NCBI RefSeq assembly: GCF_007786235.1 | Contig: NZ_VNFK01000008.1 | Span: 124,001 to 188,000, forward strand | Reading direction: 5' to 3' | DNA: 64,000 bases | Source: Paenarthrobacter nitroguajacolicus | Lineage (GTDB): Bacteria > Actinomycetota > Actinomycetes > Actinomycetales > Micrococcaceae | In this document: positions 16,344 through 25,531 of the stretch, in pieces | Layout: each line of letters starts with the position of its first letter | How positions within the stretch are numbered: position 1 is the first letter of the stretch | Position numbers and translations under genes: made by a program | Notes under the pieces: generated by a model | Databases searched by the model: none | What the model was told of the DNA's origin: nothing | Seen by the model: the letters and a program-made list of their open reading frames with translations, nothing else

Positions 16344-17807
16344 TTAGCTGAACAGCTCGCTCTTGGGCTCGTTGTTCTTGACCTTCTGCCAGCCCAGCCA
16401 CAGGATCAGGGCGAAGAACGGGATGGTGGCCAGCGTCCAGAGGCCCAGCAGGAAGACCTCGCCGGTTTCCTTGTTGGTCATGGTGTCGAAGCCGATCAGC
16501 ACGGTGATGGCCAGCAGTGCGATGAGGCCAAGCCAGCTGGTCCACGGAGAACCGGGCATCGGCAAGCTGGAGACATTGCCGCGCTTCTTACGCAAGGCAA
16601 TCTGGCTCGCGAAGATGGATCCCCATGTAAAGATCACGCCGATGGAAGCCGTGTTCAGTGCGAGGTCGAACGCGTGCGAACCACCCAGCCAGATGTTGAG
16701 CAGGATGCCCACGAGGTACACGCCGCCGATGGCCAAAATTGCCGCGTAAGGAACGTGGCGGGTGGACATCTTGGTGAGCCACTGCGGAGCGTGGCCGTTG
16801 TTGGCCATGGTGCGGAAGATGCGGCCGATCGAGTACAGGCCCGAGTTGCAGGAGGACAACGCAGCGGTAATGACGATCATGTTCATGACGTCACCCATCC
16901 AGCCGAGGCCCATCTGGCCGAACACGGTGACGAACGGCGAAGTGCCGGCAACGTATTGGTCGGACGGCAGCAGCATTGCAAGCAGCGTCACCGAGCCGAC
17001 GTAGAAGACAACAATACGGATCACGACGGCGCGGATCGCCTTGGGAACTTCACGTTCCGGATTCTCCATCTCACCTGCGGTAATGCCGACGAGTTCGATG
17101 GCGTTGTAAGCGAAGATCACGGCGTTGAGGACCAGGATCATCACCAGGCCACCCTTGGGGAACATTCCGCCGTCTTCGTGGAACAGGTTGGCCACTGACG
17201 CGTTGCCTTCGCCCACCTTCGCGTTGGTGACCACCATGAACGTGCCAACAGCCAGGAAGATCACGATCGCCGCAACCTTGAGGCAGGAGGCCCAGAATTC
17301 GAATTCGCCGAACGCCTTGACACTGAACAGGTTCACGGCCACCAGCAGCACCAGCGCTGCGATGGCGGACAGTTCAATGGGCACGTTCGGGAAGAAGAAC
17401 TGGAAGTAGAGGCCGATCGCGATGAGCTCGGCGATGCCTGTCATGGCCCAGTTGATGAAGTACATCCACCCGGAGAGGAAGGCGCCCTTCTTGCCGAACA
17501 TTTCACCGGCGTAGCTCACGAAAGAGCCGGACGTCTGGCGGTACATGATGAGTTCGCCGAGGGCGCGCATCAGCAGGTAAGCGATGACGCCGGCAATGGC
17601 GTAGGAGAAGATCAGGGCAGGGCCGGTGGAGGCCAGACGGCCACCGGCACCCATGAACAGGCCGACGCCGATCGCGCCACCCATGGCGATCATGGTGACG
17701 TGGCGGCGGCTCAGGGTCTTCTGGTATCCCTCGGCACTGAGGGTGGAGCCCGCGGCTGCGGATGAGGCCTTGGGGCTCTGGAGATCTGTGGGAGTACTTT
17801 GCGGCAC
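16344..17807 (-). CDS. Amino-acid permease (AnsP/GabP-type APC family)
   Basis: 487-residue polytopic membrane transporter with about 12 hydrophobic segments. The first is the APC signature MIAMGGAIGVGLFMGAGG; also seen are SFVSYAGEMFGKKGAFLSGW, AIELVGITAGEMENPEREVP and the cytoplasmic FRTMANNGHAPQWLTKMS. This composition fits the asparagine/GABA/aromatic permease subfamily (TC 2.A.3.1). Closest by eye is L-asparagine permease, but substrate is not decided by sequence. It is a single-gene unit. A TAAGAT -10-like box lies about 150 bases upstream (17960-17965), which would leave a long leader. Confidence 0.88.
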   Translation of the reverse strand: MPQSTPTDLQSPKASSAAAGSTLSAEGYQKTLSRRHVTMIAMGGAIGVGLFMGAGGRLASTGPALIFSYAIAGVIAYLLMRALGELIMYRQTSGSFVSYAGEMFGKKGAFLSGWMYFINWAMTGIAELIAIGLYFQFFFPNVPIELSAIAALVLLVAVNLFSVKAFGEFEFWASCLKVAAIVIFLAVGTFMVVTNAKVGEGNASVANLFHEDGGMFPKGGLVMILVLNAVIFAYNAIELVGITAGEMENPEREVPKAIRAVVIRIVVFYVGSVTLLAMLLPSDQYVAGTSPFVTVFGQMGLGWMGDVMNMIVITAALSSCNSGLYSIGRIFRTMANNGHAPQWLTKMSTRHVPYAAILAIGGVYLVGILLNIWLGGSHAFDLALNTASIGVIFTWGSIFASQIALRKKRGNVSSLPMPGSPWTSWLGLIALLAITVLIGFDTMTNKETGEVFLLGLWTLATIPFFALILWLGWQKVKNNEPKSELFS

Positions 17808-18024
17808 AGCTGTTCCTTGTGGGTTGGGGTATTGCTGTAGGGGTTACGCCAGTGCCGGAACACGGGCGGCTTTGGCACACAAAATTCGAGCTTTTCCTCG
17901 TTTGAGGACCCGAAGTGTGACAAAGAACGCAGAACACCGAAGGTTCGCGCAACCCGTCTATCTTACGGGATTAACCCGAATGCCCGTGACGCAGGCAACA
18001 AGAGGCGAGGGAAAAGGCTCGTCG

Positions 18025-19719
18025 CTAGAGAAGAGCACTCATGACATTCCAACCGGAACCCACCTTGGCGGGAGCCAGCCAGCCTCCTTGGCCGTTGCCG
18101 GGGTACACCCAAAGAGACCCGCCACCGTCACGGGCAAGAATGTCGGTATGGCCGTCGCTGTCGAAGTCACCTGGCCCTGACAGCTCAGACATGCCGTTCC
18201 AGCCAGAACCGATCCTGACGGCATTGAGCCAACCGCCACGACCGTTCCCGGGGTACAACCACAAAGCACCCCCGGCATCGCGGGCCAGAACGTCCGGCTT
18301 GCCGTCCCCGCTGAAATCTCCCGGCCCGACGAGCTCTGACAGTCCGTTCCCGCCCCAGCCAACCTGGACCCGCTGAAGCCAGCCACCCGTGCCATTGCCC
18401 GGATACAACCACAAATTGCCACTGCCGTCCCGCGCCAAGACATCAGGCTTTCCATCGCCGCTGACGTCGCCCGGCGCGACCAGCTCGGACATTGCATTCC
18501 ACCCCGAGCCAACCTGGACCCGCTGAAGCCAGCCACCCTTGCCGTTACCCGGGTACAACCACAGCACCCCACCGGCATCGCGAGCCAAAACATCTGCGTG
18601 CCCGTCAGTGTTGAAGTCTCCTGCCGTCATCAAGTGATTCATGACATTCCATCCTTGACCGGCCTGAATCCGCGAAAGCCAGCCGCCTGAGCCATCGGAG
18701 GGGTACAGCCACAGCAAGCCGCTCCCATCCCTGGCAATGATGTCCGGGTGCGCGTCGCTATTGAAGTCTTTATTGGCGTGATCCCTCACCACGGAGACGG
18801 TGCCATCGCTGGCGTTGGCCACATATGTAATGTGCCTGACGGGGTCCAGCGCTATGCCTACTGGCGTCTCTCCGACGGGGACGGCGGTGTTGACACCGCG
18901 GCCGCTGGTGACAGACAACTTGTTGGCATACAAGGTCGTCATGTAGACAGCGTGGGTCCCAGGGTCCACGGCGATCCACTCTGGAGCACCGCCTGTGATC
19001 ATCTTTTCCTGGACGACCTTGGAGCCATTGATGACATAGAGGCGTCCGCCGGCGGATGGAGCTGTAACGAATACGTCGTGAGTCTGCGGGTCCACCGCCA
19101 CCCCTTGCAGCGAGTAGCTGCTGACCTTGATGGTGCCTGTGACGGAGGCGCCATTGATGACATAGAGGCTGCCATCACCACTTGGGGCGTAGACAGTGTG
19201 GGTTCCCGGGTCCACGGCGACGCCCCACGAGTCATGCCCGACTGCAATAGTCGAGGTCACCGTAGTCCCCTTGATGACGGAAATACTGCCGGATTGGGAG
19301 TTTGCGACATATGCCGTGTGAGTCGCAGGGTCCACCGCTATGCCGTAGGGATGCCCACCCACTGCCACTGTTGCCGTCACCTTGGTCCCGTTGATGATGG
19401 AGACAGAGTTGTCACCCCAGTTGGTCACATACGCCGTGTGAGTGCTTGGATCCACAGCGATGTTGCGTGGCTCCCGGCCAACCGAAATCCTTGCTGTGAT
19501 AGTGCTCCCGTTGATGACAGCTACCGTGCCGCTCGCGTCGTCACTCACGTAGAGGGTTCCTGTTTGAGGATCAACGGCAGCACCTACGGGAGTACCACCG
19601 ACGTTGATCGTATCCGTCACATCCGGTGTAGCCGAAGCACCGCCGGCTGACATGGTCGAAACGGTCAGAATCACGGCAAGGGCAACGGGCCACGCGCGGC
19701 CGCGGGTCAGGATTCGCAT
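18025..19719 (-). CDS. Secreted YVTN beta-propeller plus FG-GAP (VCBS) repeat protein
   Basis: 564 residues, exported (signal peptide ending near GGASATPD). Residues about 35-320 hold seven YVTN-type repeats of about 40 residues (pattern VGxxPxGIAVDPxTHTxYVxN, then xGSVSVINGxxVT), enough for a full seven-bladed propeller. Residues about 330-564 hold five FG-GAP-like repeats of exactly 50 residues, each with a DxNxDGxxD calcium loop followed by VLARDxxGxLWLYPGNG and GGWL. The DNA of these repeats is strongly tandem (150 bp period). No anchor or sorting motif is seen. Likely a surface or extracellular binding protein; ligand unknown. Confidence 0.88.
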   Translation of the reverse strand: MRILTRGRAWPVALAVILTVSTMSAGGASATPDVTDTINVGGTPVGAAVDPQTGTLYVSDDASGTVAVINGSTITARISVGREPRNIAVDPSTHTAYVTNWGDNSVSIINGTKVTATVAVGGHPYGIAVDPATHTAYVANSQSGSISVIKGTTVTSTIAVGHDSWGVAVDPGTHTVYAPSGDGSLYVINGASVTGTIKVSSYSLQGVAVDPQTHDVFVTAPSAGGRLYVINGSKVVQEKMITGGAPEWIAVDPGTHAVYMTTLYANKLSVTSGRGVNTAVPVGETPVGIALDPVRHITYVANASDGTVSVVRDHANKDFNSDAHPDIIARDGSGLLWLYPSDGSGGWLSRIQAGQGWNVMNHLMTAGDFNTDGHADVLARDAGGVLWLYPGNGKGGWLQRVQVGSGWNAMSELVAPGDVSGDGKPDVLARDGSGNLWLYPGNGTGGWLQRVQVGWGGNGLSELVGPGDFSGDGKPDVLARDAGGALWLYPGNGRGGWLNAVRIGSGWNGMSELSGPGDFDSDGHTDILARDGGGSLWVYPGNGQGGWLAPAKVGSGWNVMSALL

Positions 19720-19847
19720 AAAAGCAAAGCCTACAGTTGCCGGCTACCTCATCGGCTCCACTCAGCGCACGCCATCGCCCCATCATCTAGCTGTCGCGGG
19801 TCAGCATGGGCTCGAAGACGCCGGTACCGGTGAGCGTCTGGCGCTCG

Positions 19848-20804
19848 TTAGTGTCCCGTCCCGGCCGCGCTGGCCCATGAAGGGACATCGACGCCGGCCA
19901 CCTTCAGCTTGGCGGCGTTCCGGGACCCCAAGTAAACGGAAGAGCGATCCACACCCGTGATGTGGTCGGCCACGACAGCTGCCTGATCCCACGCTGGCGC
20001 CGCAAGCCCGTAAACCTCACCGCGGTGCTGGACGCACTCCCCCAGCGCGTAGATGTCTTCTTCGTCCATGACCTGTAAGTAGTCGTCCACGACGACGGCC
20101 CGCTCCACTGCCAAACCACTCACCACCGCGACGTCGACGTTCGGCCTGATGCCGGAAGTCACCACCGCCATGTCGCAGTCAAGCTCGTTGCCGCCATGCA
20201 GCCGAACCCCACTCACCCGATCTGAGCCCAGGACCCCGGTAGCTCTGCTCCCCGAGTGGACCACAGCGACGTCCAGGCCCCTGGCCTGCAACCCCCTTGC
20301 CACCTCAAGACCGGGCACTTCGTCACCAATCACCACGGCCCTGCGGTGATGATCCTGCTGGGCGAACTGGATCATCCTGCGGGTATCGTCCATGGTCCGG
20401 AAAGTGAAGATCCCGGGCCGGAGCGTGCCACTGGGTGTGTACAGGCCTTCCATGGGTGGAAGGTGGGATCGTCCCCCGGTAGCCAAGATCAGGATGTCGT
20501 ACGCCACCACCCTGCCGTCACTGGCGAAGACGTGCTTGCTGAACTTGTCCACGCGATCCACGCGGACCCCGGCGTGCAGGGTGATGTTGTTTTCCCGGTA
20601 CCACGTCAAGGCATTGAGGATGATGTCCGAAGCGTTTGCCTCGCCGGAGAGCACGTGGCTAAGCATGGAGCGGTTGTAATTTCCGTAGGGTTCGTCGCCG
20701 AACATGGTGATCTCCAGCAGATCTGCCCCTCCCCGGGCGAGGATCTCTTCCACGGCCCGGGCATCAGCCATGCCGTTGCCGATCACCACCAGTCGCTGCT
20801 TCAT
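19848..20804 (-). CDS. NirB-like FAD-dependent oxidoreductase, N-terminal part only
   Basis: 318 residues. It matches the FAD/NAD domain of the nitrite reductase large subunit: VVIGNGMADARAVEEIL, GDEPYGNYNRSMLSHVLSG, DILILATGGRSHLPP, ALGECVQHRGEVYGL and the end KLKVAGVDVPS. In full NirB (about 850 residues) this is followed by a [2Fe-2S] and a sirohaem domain, both absent: the frame stops 11 residues after GVDVPS. No continuation was found in other frames before 19720. It is either a stand-alone electron-transfer flavoprotein or a truncated gene. It overlaps the 115-residue gene upstream by one base (TGATG). Confidence 0.8.
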   Translation of the reverse strand: MKQRLVVIGNGMADARAVEEILARGGADLLEITMFGDEPYGNYNRSMLSHVLSGEANASDIILNALTWYRENNITLHAGVRVDRVDKFSKHVFASDGRVVAYDILILATGGRSHLPPMEGLYTPSGTLRPGIFTFRTMDDTRRMIQFAQQDHHRRAVVIGDEVPGLEVARGLQARGLDVAVVHSGSRATGVLGSDRVSGVRLHGGNELDCDMAVVTSGIRPNVDVAVVSGLAVERAVVVDDYLQVMDEEDIYALGECVQHRGEVYGLAAPAWDQAAVVADHITGVDRSSVYLGSRNAAKLKVAGVDVPSWASAAGTGH

Positions 20805-21151
20805 CAGTGCTCCACCATGCCAAGATCCACCACGACAGTTCCCCGCACCCCGGGTGGCGCCACGATGAACAGCTCGATCACCGACCCGCCTTCGGTGTCT
20901 TCCACCACCCTGAGCGGAACATGAACGTCACCCTTGGCCCCGATGGGGAAGTACCGCATGGGAATACGGTCCCGCATCAGCACCACAGTGATCAGCTCCG
21001 GGCTTGAGTTGCCGCCGCGGAAGTACAACGTCTGGTTGACGACGCCGTCCGGGACAAAGTGCGATAGCTCGCTGTGAATGGGCACGGGCTTGTCCAGCCC
21101 GGTGCCTTCGAAGTGGTAGATGCCCTGCAGGAAGAGATTCTTGGCGATCAC
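20804..21151 (-). CDS. Small conserved protein of unknown function coupled to the NirB-like gene
   Basis: 115 residues from a GTG with AAAGGA six bases upstream; the longer open frame from 21217 lacks a ribosome site. The protein is beta-rich (GIYHFEGTGLDKPVPIH, QTLYFRGGNSSPELITVVL, MRYFPIGAKGDVHVPLRVV, VRGTVVVDLGMVE), without cysteines, signal or membrane segments. I do not recognise a named family. Its stop and the next start share one base, so it is very likely made together with the flavoprotein. Confidence 0.75.
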   Translation of the reverse strand: MIAKNLFLQGIYHFEGTGLDKPVPIHSELSHFVPDGVVNQTLYFRGGNSSPELITVVLMRDRIPMRYFPIGAKGDVHVPLRVVEDTEGGSVIELFIVAPPGVRGTVVVDLGMVEH

Positions 21152-21288
21152 GGGAAGTCCTTTCGGCCGTCTTCCTCCCATGGTGCTCCGCCGTTGTTTC
21201 AGGGCGCGCTGCCGCATGTTTCATCCCGCAGGACAAAGCGTAACGATCGCTTTGCTAACAGCTCACACGGTGGAGCTCAGGTTGAGCC

Positions 21289-22938
21289 CTATAACAGTTC
21301 GCCACCCTGCATGCCGTAGCGGACCCAGGCGCCAACGGGCGCGGGACGCGCGCAACGGTCAAACCACTCACCCAGTGCGCGGTCGTGGCTGACGATCACC
21401 ACCGTCCCGGCAAAGGATGCGAGCGCGGCTTCCAGTTGTTCCACCAGCACAGGCGCCAAATGGTTGGTGGGCTCATCCACGATCATGGTGTCGTAGCCGC
21501 CCAGCAGGAGGCGGGCCAGAGCCAGGCGACGTTGCTGGCCAGCGGAGAGCCCGCCAACCGGAACATGGAATTCGGCAGGACGGAACAGCCCCAACCTCAG
21601 CAAGCCTTCAGCATGCTCGTCAATGTTGCCGCCCAGTCCCGCGGCGAACGCCGGCAGCAGGCGCAGTCCCGGCCGGGCGGGGACCTCAAGTTCCTGTTGC
21701 AGGTAGCCCACTTTGCCGTTGACGGTCACGGATCCCGCGGCGGGCTCCAGGTTGCCCGTCAGCACTGACAACAGCGTGGATTTGCCGGCGCCGTTGGGGC
21801 CGGTGATGAGGACTTTCTGCCCGGTTTCCACCCTGAGGTCGGTGGGCTGGAGCCTCCCGGGCACACTGACCCTGTGGGCCTCCAACGCCGGCAGGGACGC
21901 CGCCACAGCCACGGCTCCCACCGGAGCTGCCAGCTTTAGTGGAACCGGAGGCCGGTCCACCGGGTTCTCTTCGAGCCTGCGCAGCCGCTCCTGGGCGTTG
22001 CGGACTTTGCTGGCTGCCGCGCTTTGCCACGTACCGGTTTTGAAGCCGAAGGCCATCTTGTCGTTGTCGCGCTTACGGCCGTAGCCCATACCATCGGCTA
22101 CTGTGGCGGCTTGCAGGCGCTCGGCGGCCATGGCATTGAGCCATTCGTCGTATTGCTGGACCCAGCGCGCCCGTTCGGCCGCTTTCTCACGGAGGTAACC
22201 TTCATAGCCGCTGCCGTAGCGGCTCACGGACCGCCGCTCAGCGTCCACTTCGATGATGGTGGTGGCGACTTTCCTGAGCAAAACACGGTCGTGCGAGACC
22301 ACCACTACAGTCCCGCGATGCGCGGCCAACCTCGACTCCAGCCAGGCGGTGCCGTTCGCGTCCAAGTGGTTGGTGGGCTCGTCCAGCAACAACGCCTCAG
22401 CGGGATCAGCGAGCAGGCAGGCGAGCGCTACCCGCTCCTGCTCGCCGCCGGACAAGGATCCAAGCGTTCGACGGCGGTCCAGGCCTCCCAGCCCCAATGT
22501 GTCCAGCGCTGCTTCCACCCGGGATTCGGCGGCGTACCCTTCGCGCAGTTGGTATTCGGTTTGCAGGCTGCCGTAGAGGTCCAGCGCCTCGGAGTCGGCA
22601 TCGGCCAGGTCCCGCTCGAGTTCCGCTATTCGGTCTTCCAGCGAGCGCAGCGCACCGAGGGAGGCGTCGATGGCATCCCCCACGGTCAACGACTCAGCAA
22701 GCCCGTGCGTCTGGGCGAGGTAACCAACGCGGTAGCCGGGGTTGCCCGACAAACCCGCGGTGCCGTCGTCGGGCGTTTCCACACCGGCCATCAGGCGGAG
22801 CAGGGTGGATTTGCCGGCACCGTTCTCGCCAACAATGGCCACGTGCTCGCCGTGATGGATGACGAGGTCAACGGCATTCAAAAGTTCGCGGTCCCCGTAG
22901 CCGTGGGAAACGCCGGAAAGGTAAAGGTGGTCAGTCAA
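21289..22938 (-). CDS. ABC-F family ATPase (translation factor or antibiotic resistance type)
   Basis: 549 residues with two ABC ATPase domains and no membrane part. Domain 1: GENGAGKST, LSGGEQERVALA, LLLDEPTNHLD, SHDR. An arginine- and glutamate-rich linker holds the P-site tRNA interaction region. Domain 2: GPNGAGKST, LSAGQQRRLALA, MIVDEPTNHLA (terminal Asp replaced by Ala, as in several actinobacterial macrolide-resistance ABC-F proteins), SHDR. Such proteins bind the ribosomal E site and rescue stalled or drug-blocked ribosomes. TTG 22938 is chosen because GAGGA lies six bases upstream; another TTG at 22953 has none. Divergent from the regulator at 23141. Confidence 0.88.
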   Translation of the reverse strand: MTDHLYLSGVSHGYGDRELLNAVDLVIHHGEHVAIVGENGAGKSTLLRLMAGVETPDDGTAGLSGNPGYRVGYLAQTHGLAESLTVGDAIDASLGALRSLEDRIAELERDLADADSEALDLYGSLQTEYQLREGYAAESRVEAALDTLGLGGLDRRRTLGSLSGGEQERVALACLLADPAEALLLDEPTNHLDANGTAWLESRLAAHRGTVVVVSHDRVLLRKVATTIIEVDAERRSVSRYGSGYEGYLREKAAERARWVQQYDEWLNAMAAERLQAATVADGMGYGRKRDNDKMAFGFKTGTWQSAAASKVRNAQERLRRLEENPVDRPPVPLKLAAPVGAVAVAASLPALEAHRVSVPGRLQPTDLRVETGQKVLITGPNGAGKSTLLSVLTGNLEPAAGSVTVNGKVGYLQQELEVPARPGLRLLPAFAAGLGGNIDEHAEGLLRLGLFRPAEFHVPVGGLSAGQQRRLALARLLLGGYDTMIVDEPTNHLAPVLVEQLEAALASFAGTVVIVSHDRALGEWFDRCARPAPVGAWVRYGMQGGELL

Positions 22939-23110
22939 GAGGAATCCTCGCAAGTCCGCAGTGGGTGGCAGAAAGCCATGTGGGTACTGGGGATGCAGCC
23001 GAAGGTAGGGGCTGCGCTCAAGACTTCATCGGTCCAGCCTGCCCGCGAAAAGCAGGCGCGTCAAGCAGGGACACCACTTGTGGCACCATTTGTCACGAAA
23101 TGCCATTGCA

Positions 23111-23141
23111 GTGACACCACTATGGTGTCACTATGGTGTCA
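23111..23141. promoter_or_regulatory. Candidate autoregulatory operator of the ribbon-helix-helix gene
   Basis: A perfect inverted repeat GTGACACCA-CTA-TGGTGTCAC (23111-23131), and the 11-mer CTATGGTGTCA directly repeated at 23120 and 23131, the second copy running into the A of the start codon. The position over the ribosome site and start fits autorepression by the dimeric RHH protein encoded directly downstream. Inference from structure only. Confidence 0.6.
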
Positions 23142-23650
23142 TGCAGCTGAACCCATATGTCACCGCAGTCCAACGCCAACTGGACACCGCCGCAGAGGCC
23201 GGTGGCCCCGAGGCACGTGCGCTCAGCGAACGCCTGACCGCAGCACTGGAATCCACCATCAGGCTGGTCCTCCTGGAGGCCCTCTCCGACGCGGCGAACG
23301 AAATCACCTTGGAGCTGGCCCCCGGCTCGGTGGAGGTCAGGCTGCGCGGCCGCGAGCCGGAATTCGTGGTGAGCAATCCCGCCACGGCCAACGACTTCGA
23401 AGCCATGACCGAACAACCAAGACAGCCCACTCCTACGGCTGAGGATCTTGACGGCACCAGCACCTCCCGCACCACGTTGCGGCTCCCCGACCACCTCAAG
23501 CAGCAAGTCGAAGATGCAGCGGGCAAAGCGGGGCTGTCCGTGAATTCGTGGCTGATCCGAGCTGTCGCAGATGCCCTCAATGGCCGGCCAGCCCAGCGGA
23601 AAGAGCGCCACGAACCCGGCGAACAGAACTTCACAGGATGGGCACGCTGA
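23141..23650 (+). CDS. HicB/Arc-like ribbon-helix-helix regulator
   Basis: 169 residues. The C-terminal about 50 residues carry a ribbon-helix-helix DNA-binding domain (RTTLRLPDHLKQQVEDAAGK, then GLSVNSWLIRAVADAL). The N-terminal half is helical (LNPYVTAVQRQLDTAAEAGG) and of the type seen in actinobacterial HicB-family proteins next to DUF4097 genes. No toxin partner of HicA type is nearby. ATG 23141 is used because the upstream frame is the repeat-rich operator. Its TGA overlaps the start of the next gene. Confidence 0.78.
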   Translation: MQLNPYVTAVQRQLDTAAEAGGPEARALSERLTAALESTIRLVLLEALSDAANEITLELAPGSVEVRLRGREPEFVVSNPATANDFEAMTEQPRQPTPTAEDLDGTSTSRTTLRLPDHLKQQVEDAAGKAGLSVNSWLIRAVADALNGRPAQRKERHEPGEQNFTGWAR

Positions 23651-24513
23651 TGGCAACCTTCCAGACTCCGCGACCCATCGCCGTCGTGGTTGATGTTTCC
23701 GTCCGCGCCGACATCTGGGTGGTGGCACGGGACCGCGCAGACACCGAAGTCACTGTCCAGCCACGCAAGGCCAAACGCGCCCTGGACGCCAAGATGGCTG
23801 AGCAGACCACAGTGGACTACTCGGACGGTCGCTTGCAGGTCCGGCTTCATCCCGCGATCCGCCACACGTGGTTCAGCGACGGTGGCGCCGTGGAAGTCAC
23901 AGTGGAAGTTCCCGTCGGCTGCAGCCTGGAGTTGAAGTCCGGCATGGGCGATCTCCACTGCGAAGGCGAATTCAGCACCGCTGACTTGAAGACCGACTTG
24001 GGCCACATCCGCATCGACCATTGCGGCGAGCTCCGTGCCCATACGGGTATGGGGGACGTCACGGTGGAACGCGCCTCAGGACGGTCAAGGATCAAGACTG
24101 GTTCAGGCAAGATCCGCATTCGGGAAATCGACGGTGTTGCCACGATCAAGAATGGCAATGGCAGCACTTACATCGTGGACGCCGCCGGCGAGCTCAGCGT
24201 CAGCGCCGCCAATGGCGACGTCGCCCTGGAACGGGCAGGAACATCCACCATCATCAAGGCATCCAACGGTGACATCACGGTTGGCGAAGTTTCTGCAGGC
24301 ACCCTCACCGTCCAAACCGCAGCGGGCACGCTGTCCATCGGCGTGCGTGAAGGCACTGCGGCCTGGCTGGACCTCAACACCAAATATGGACGGGTACGCA
24401 ACGCCCTCGACGCCACCCAGGGACCGGGCGGGTCTACGGACCAAGTGGAGATCCGCGCCCGCAACGCCTACGGCGACATCAAAGTAACGCGCTCGCCCGC
24501 CCCAGTCAGCTAG
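23650..24513 (+). CDS. DUF4097 family beta-strand repeat protein
   Basis: 287 residues of short alternating beta strands typical of DUF4097 (LKSGMGDLHCEGEFSTADLK, AHTGMGDVTVERASG, KTGSGKIRIREIDG, ISNGNGS-like KNGNGSTYIVDAAG, SAANGDVALERAG, KASNGDITVGEV). The family forms a beta helix of unknown function. No signal peptide or membrane anchor is visible. ATG 23650 shares a base with the regulator stop (TGATG); an in-frame ATG at 23638 is also possible. Gene order regulator - DUF4097 - ABC ATPase - permease indicates one operon. Confidence 0.82.
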   Translation: MATFQTPRPIAVVVDVSVRADIWVVARDRADTEVTVQPRKAKRALDAKMAEQTTVDYSDGRLQVRLHPAIRHTWFSDGGAVEVTVEVPVGCSLELKSGMGDLHCEGEFSTADLKTDLGHIRIDHCGELRAHTGMGDVTVERASGRSRIKTGSGKIRIREIDGVATIKNGNGSTYIVDAAGELSVSAANGDVALERAGTSTIIKASNGDITVGEVSAGTLTVQTAAGTLSIGVREGTAAWLDLNTKYGRVRNALDATQGPGGSTDQVEIRARNAYGDIKVTRSPAPVS

Positions 24514-24556
24514 GGCGGCTCCAGCGGGCGGACCCACTTCGAGCAAAGGAGCCACC

Positions 24557-25531
24557 ATGCAAGGCACCACCCCCGCAGCCATCAGCGTGACCGGGCTATG
24601 TAAGTCATATGGGACCAAACAAGTTCTCGACGGCGTGGACCTCACCGTCCCGGCCGGCGCCATTTACGCCCTCCTTGGCCCCAACGGTGCCGGTAAGACC
24701 ACCATGGTGCACATCCTCTCCACCCTCATTCGCGCTGACGGAGGCGAGGCTGCCGTGGGTGGCTTCGACGTGGTGGGACAGGCGGATGCGGTGCGCGGCA
24801 AGATCGGACTCACCGGACAATTTTCGGCCGTGGACAGCCTGCTGACGGGCGAAGAAAACCTCACCCTTATGGGCCGGCTCAGGCATTTCCCGCCGGATGA
24901 CATCAAGCGCCGGACGGCGGAGCTGCTGGACCGTTTCGATCTCAAAGAGGCAGCCCGGAAGCCCCTGGCCACGTACTCCGGTGGAATGCAACGGCGCCTT
25001 GACCTGGCGATGACGCTCATGGGCGACCCCGACATCATCTTCCTGGACGAACCCACCACGGGCCTGGATCCGCGCAGCCGCCGCACCATGTGGGACATCA
25101 TCCGTACCCTGGCGGCCAAGGGCGTCACTATTTTCCTGACCACCCAATATCTGGAAGAAGCCGATCAACTGGCCGACAGGATCGCTGTGCTGGACCATGG
25201 CAGGATCGTTGCCGAGGGCACTCCGGCAGAGCTGAAGCGACTGGTGCCCGGCGGTCACTTCCGCCTCACTTTCGGTGACCTGCCAGCGCTGGAGCGTGCC
25301 GCCGTCGTGCTTGAACCTCAAAGCCGCGACGACGACTCCCTCACCTTGGACGTTGCGGGCGAGGACGGCGTCCGTGCCCTGAAAGACGTGCTGGACCGAT
25401 TGGAGCGGGCTTCCGTGGAGGTTGTGGACCTATCGGTCCACACTCCCAATCTCGACGACGTTTTCCTCGCCCTGACAGGCCAGGCTCCCACCAATCCAGC
25501 CTCAACCGACCGGAAGGATGTCCTGCAATGA
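24557..25531 (+). CDS. ABC transporter ATPase (DrrA/daunorubicin-resistance type)
   Basis: 324 residues. Walker A GPNGAGKTT, Q-loop TGQFSAVDSLLTGEENL (DrrA-like), signature YSGGMQRRLDLA, Walker B IIFLDEPTTGLD and switch TTQYLEEADQLADRI. The C-terminal about 80 residues form the regulatory domain typical of drug exporters. AAAGGAG precedes the ATG. It is expected to power export of a lipophilic compound with the permease encoded next, whose start overlaps this stop (ATGA). Confidence 0.9.
   Translation: MQGTTPAAISVTGLCKSYGTKQVLDGVDLTVPAGAIYALLGPNGAGKTTMVHILSTLIRADGGEAAVGGFDVVGQADAVRGKIGLTGQFSAVDSLLTGEENLTLMGRLRHFPPDDIKRRTAELLDRFDLKEAARKPLATYSGGMQRRLDLAMTLMGDPDIIFLDEPTTGLDPRSRRTMWDIIRTLAAKGVTIFLTTQYLEEADQLADRIAVLDHGRIVAEGTPAELKRLVPGGHFRLTFGDLPALERAAVVLEPQSRDDDSLTLDVAGEDGVRALKDVLDRLERASVEVVDLSVHTPNLDDVFLALTGQAPTNPASTDRKDVLQ

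Noticed and set aside
23141..24513. HicAB-type toxin-antitoxin pair
   Set aside because: The RHH protein is HicB-like, but the coupled gene is DUF4097, not a HicA double-stranded RNA-binding toxin, and no HicA-like frame is nearby.
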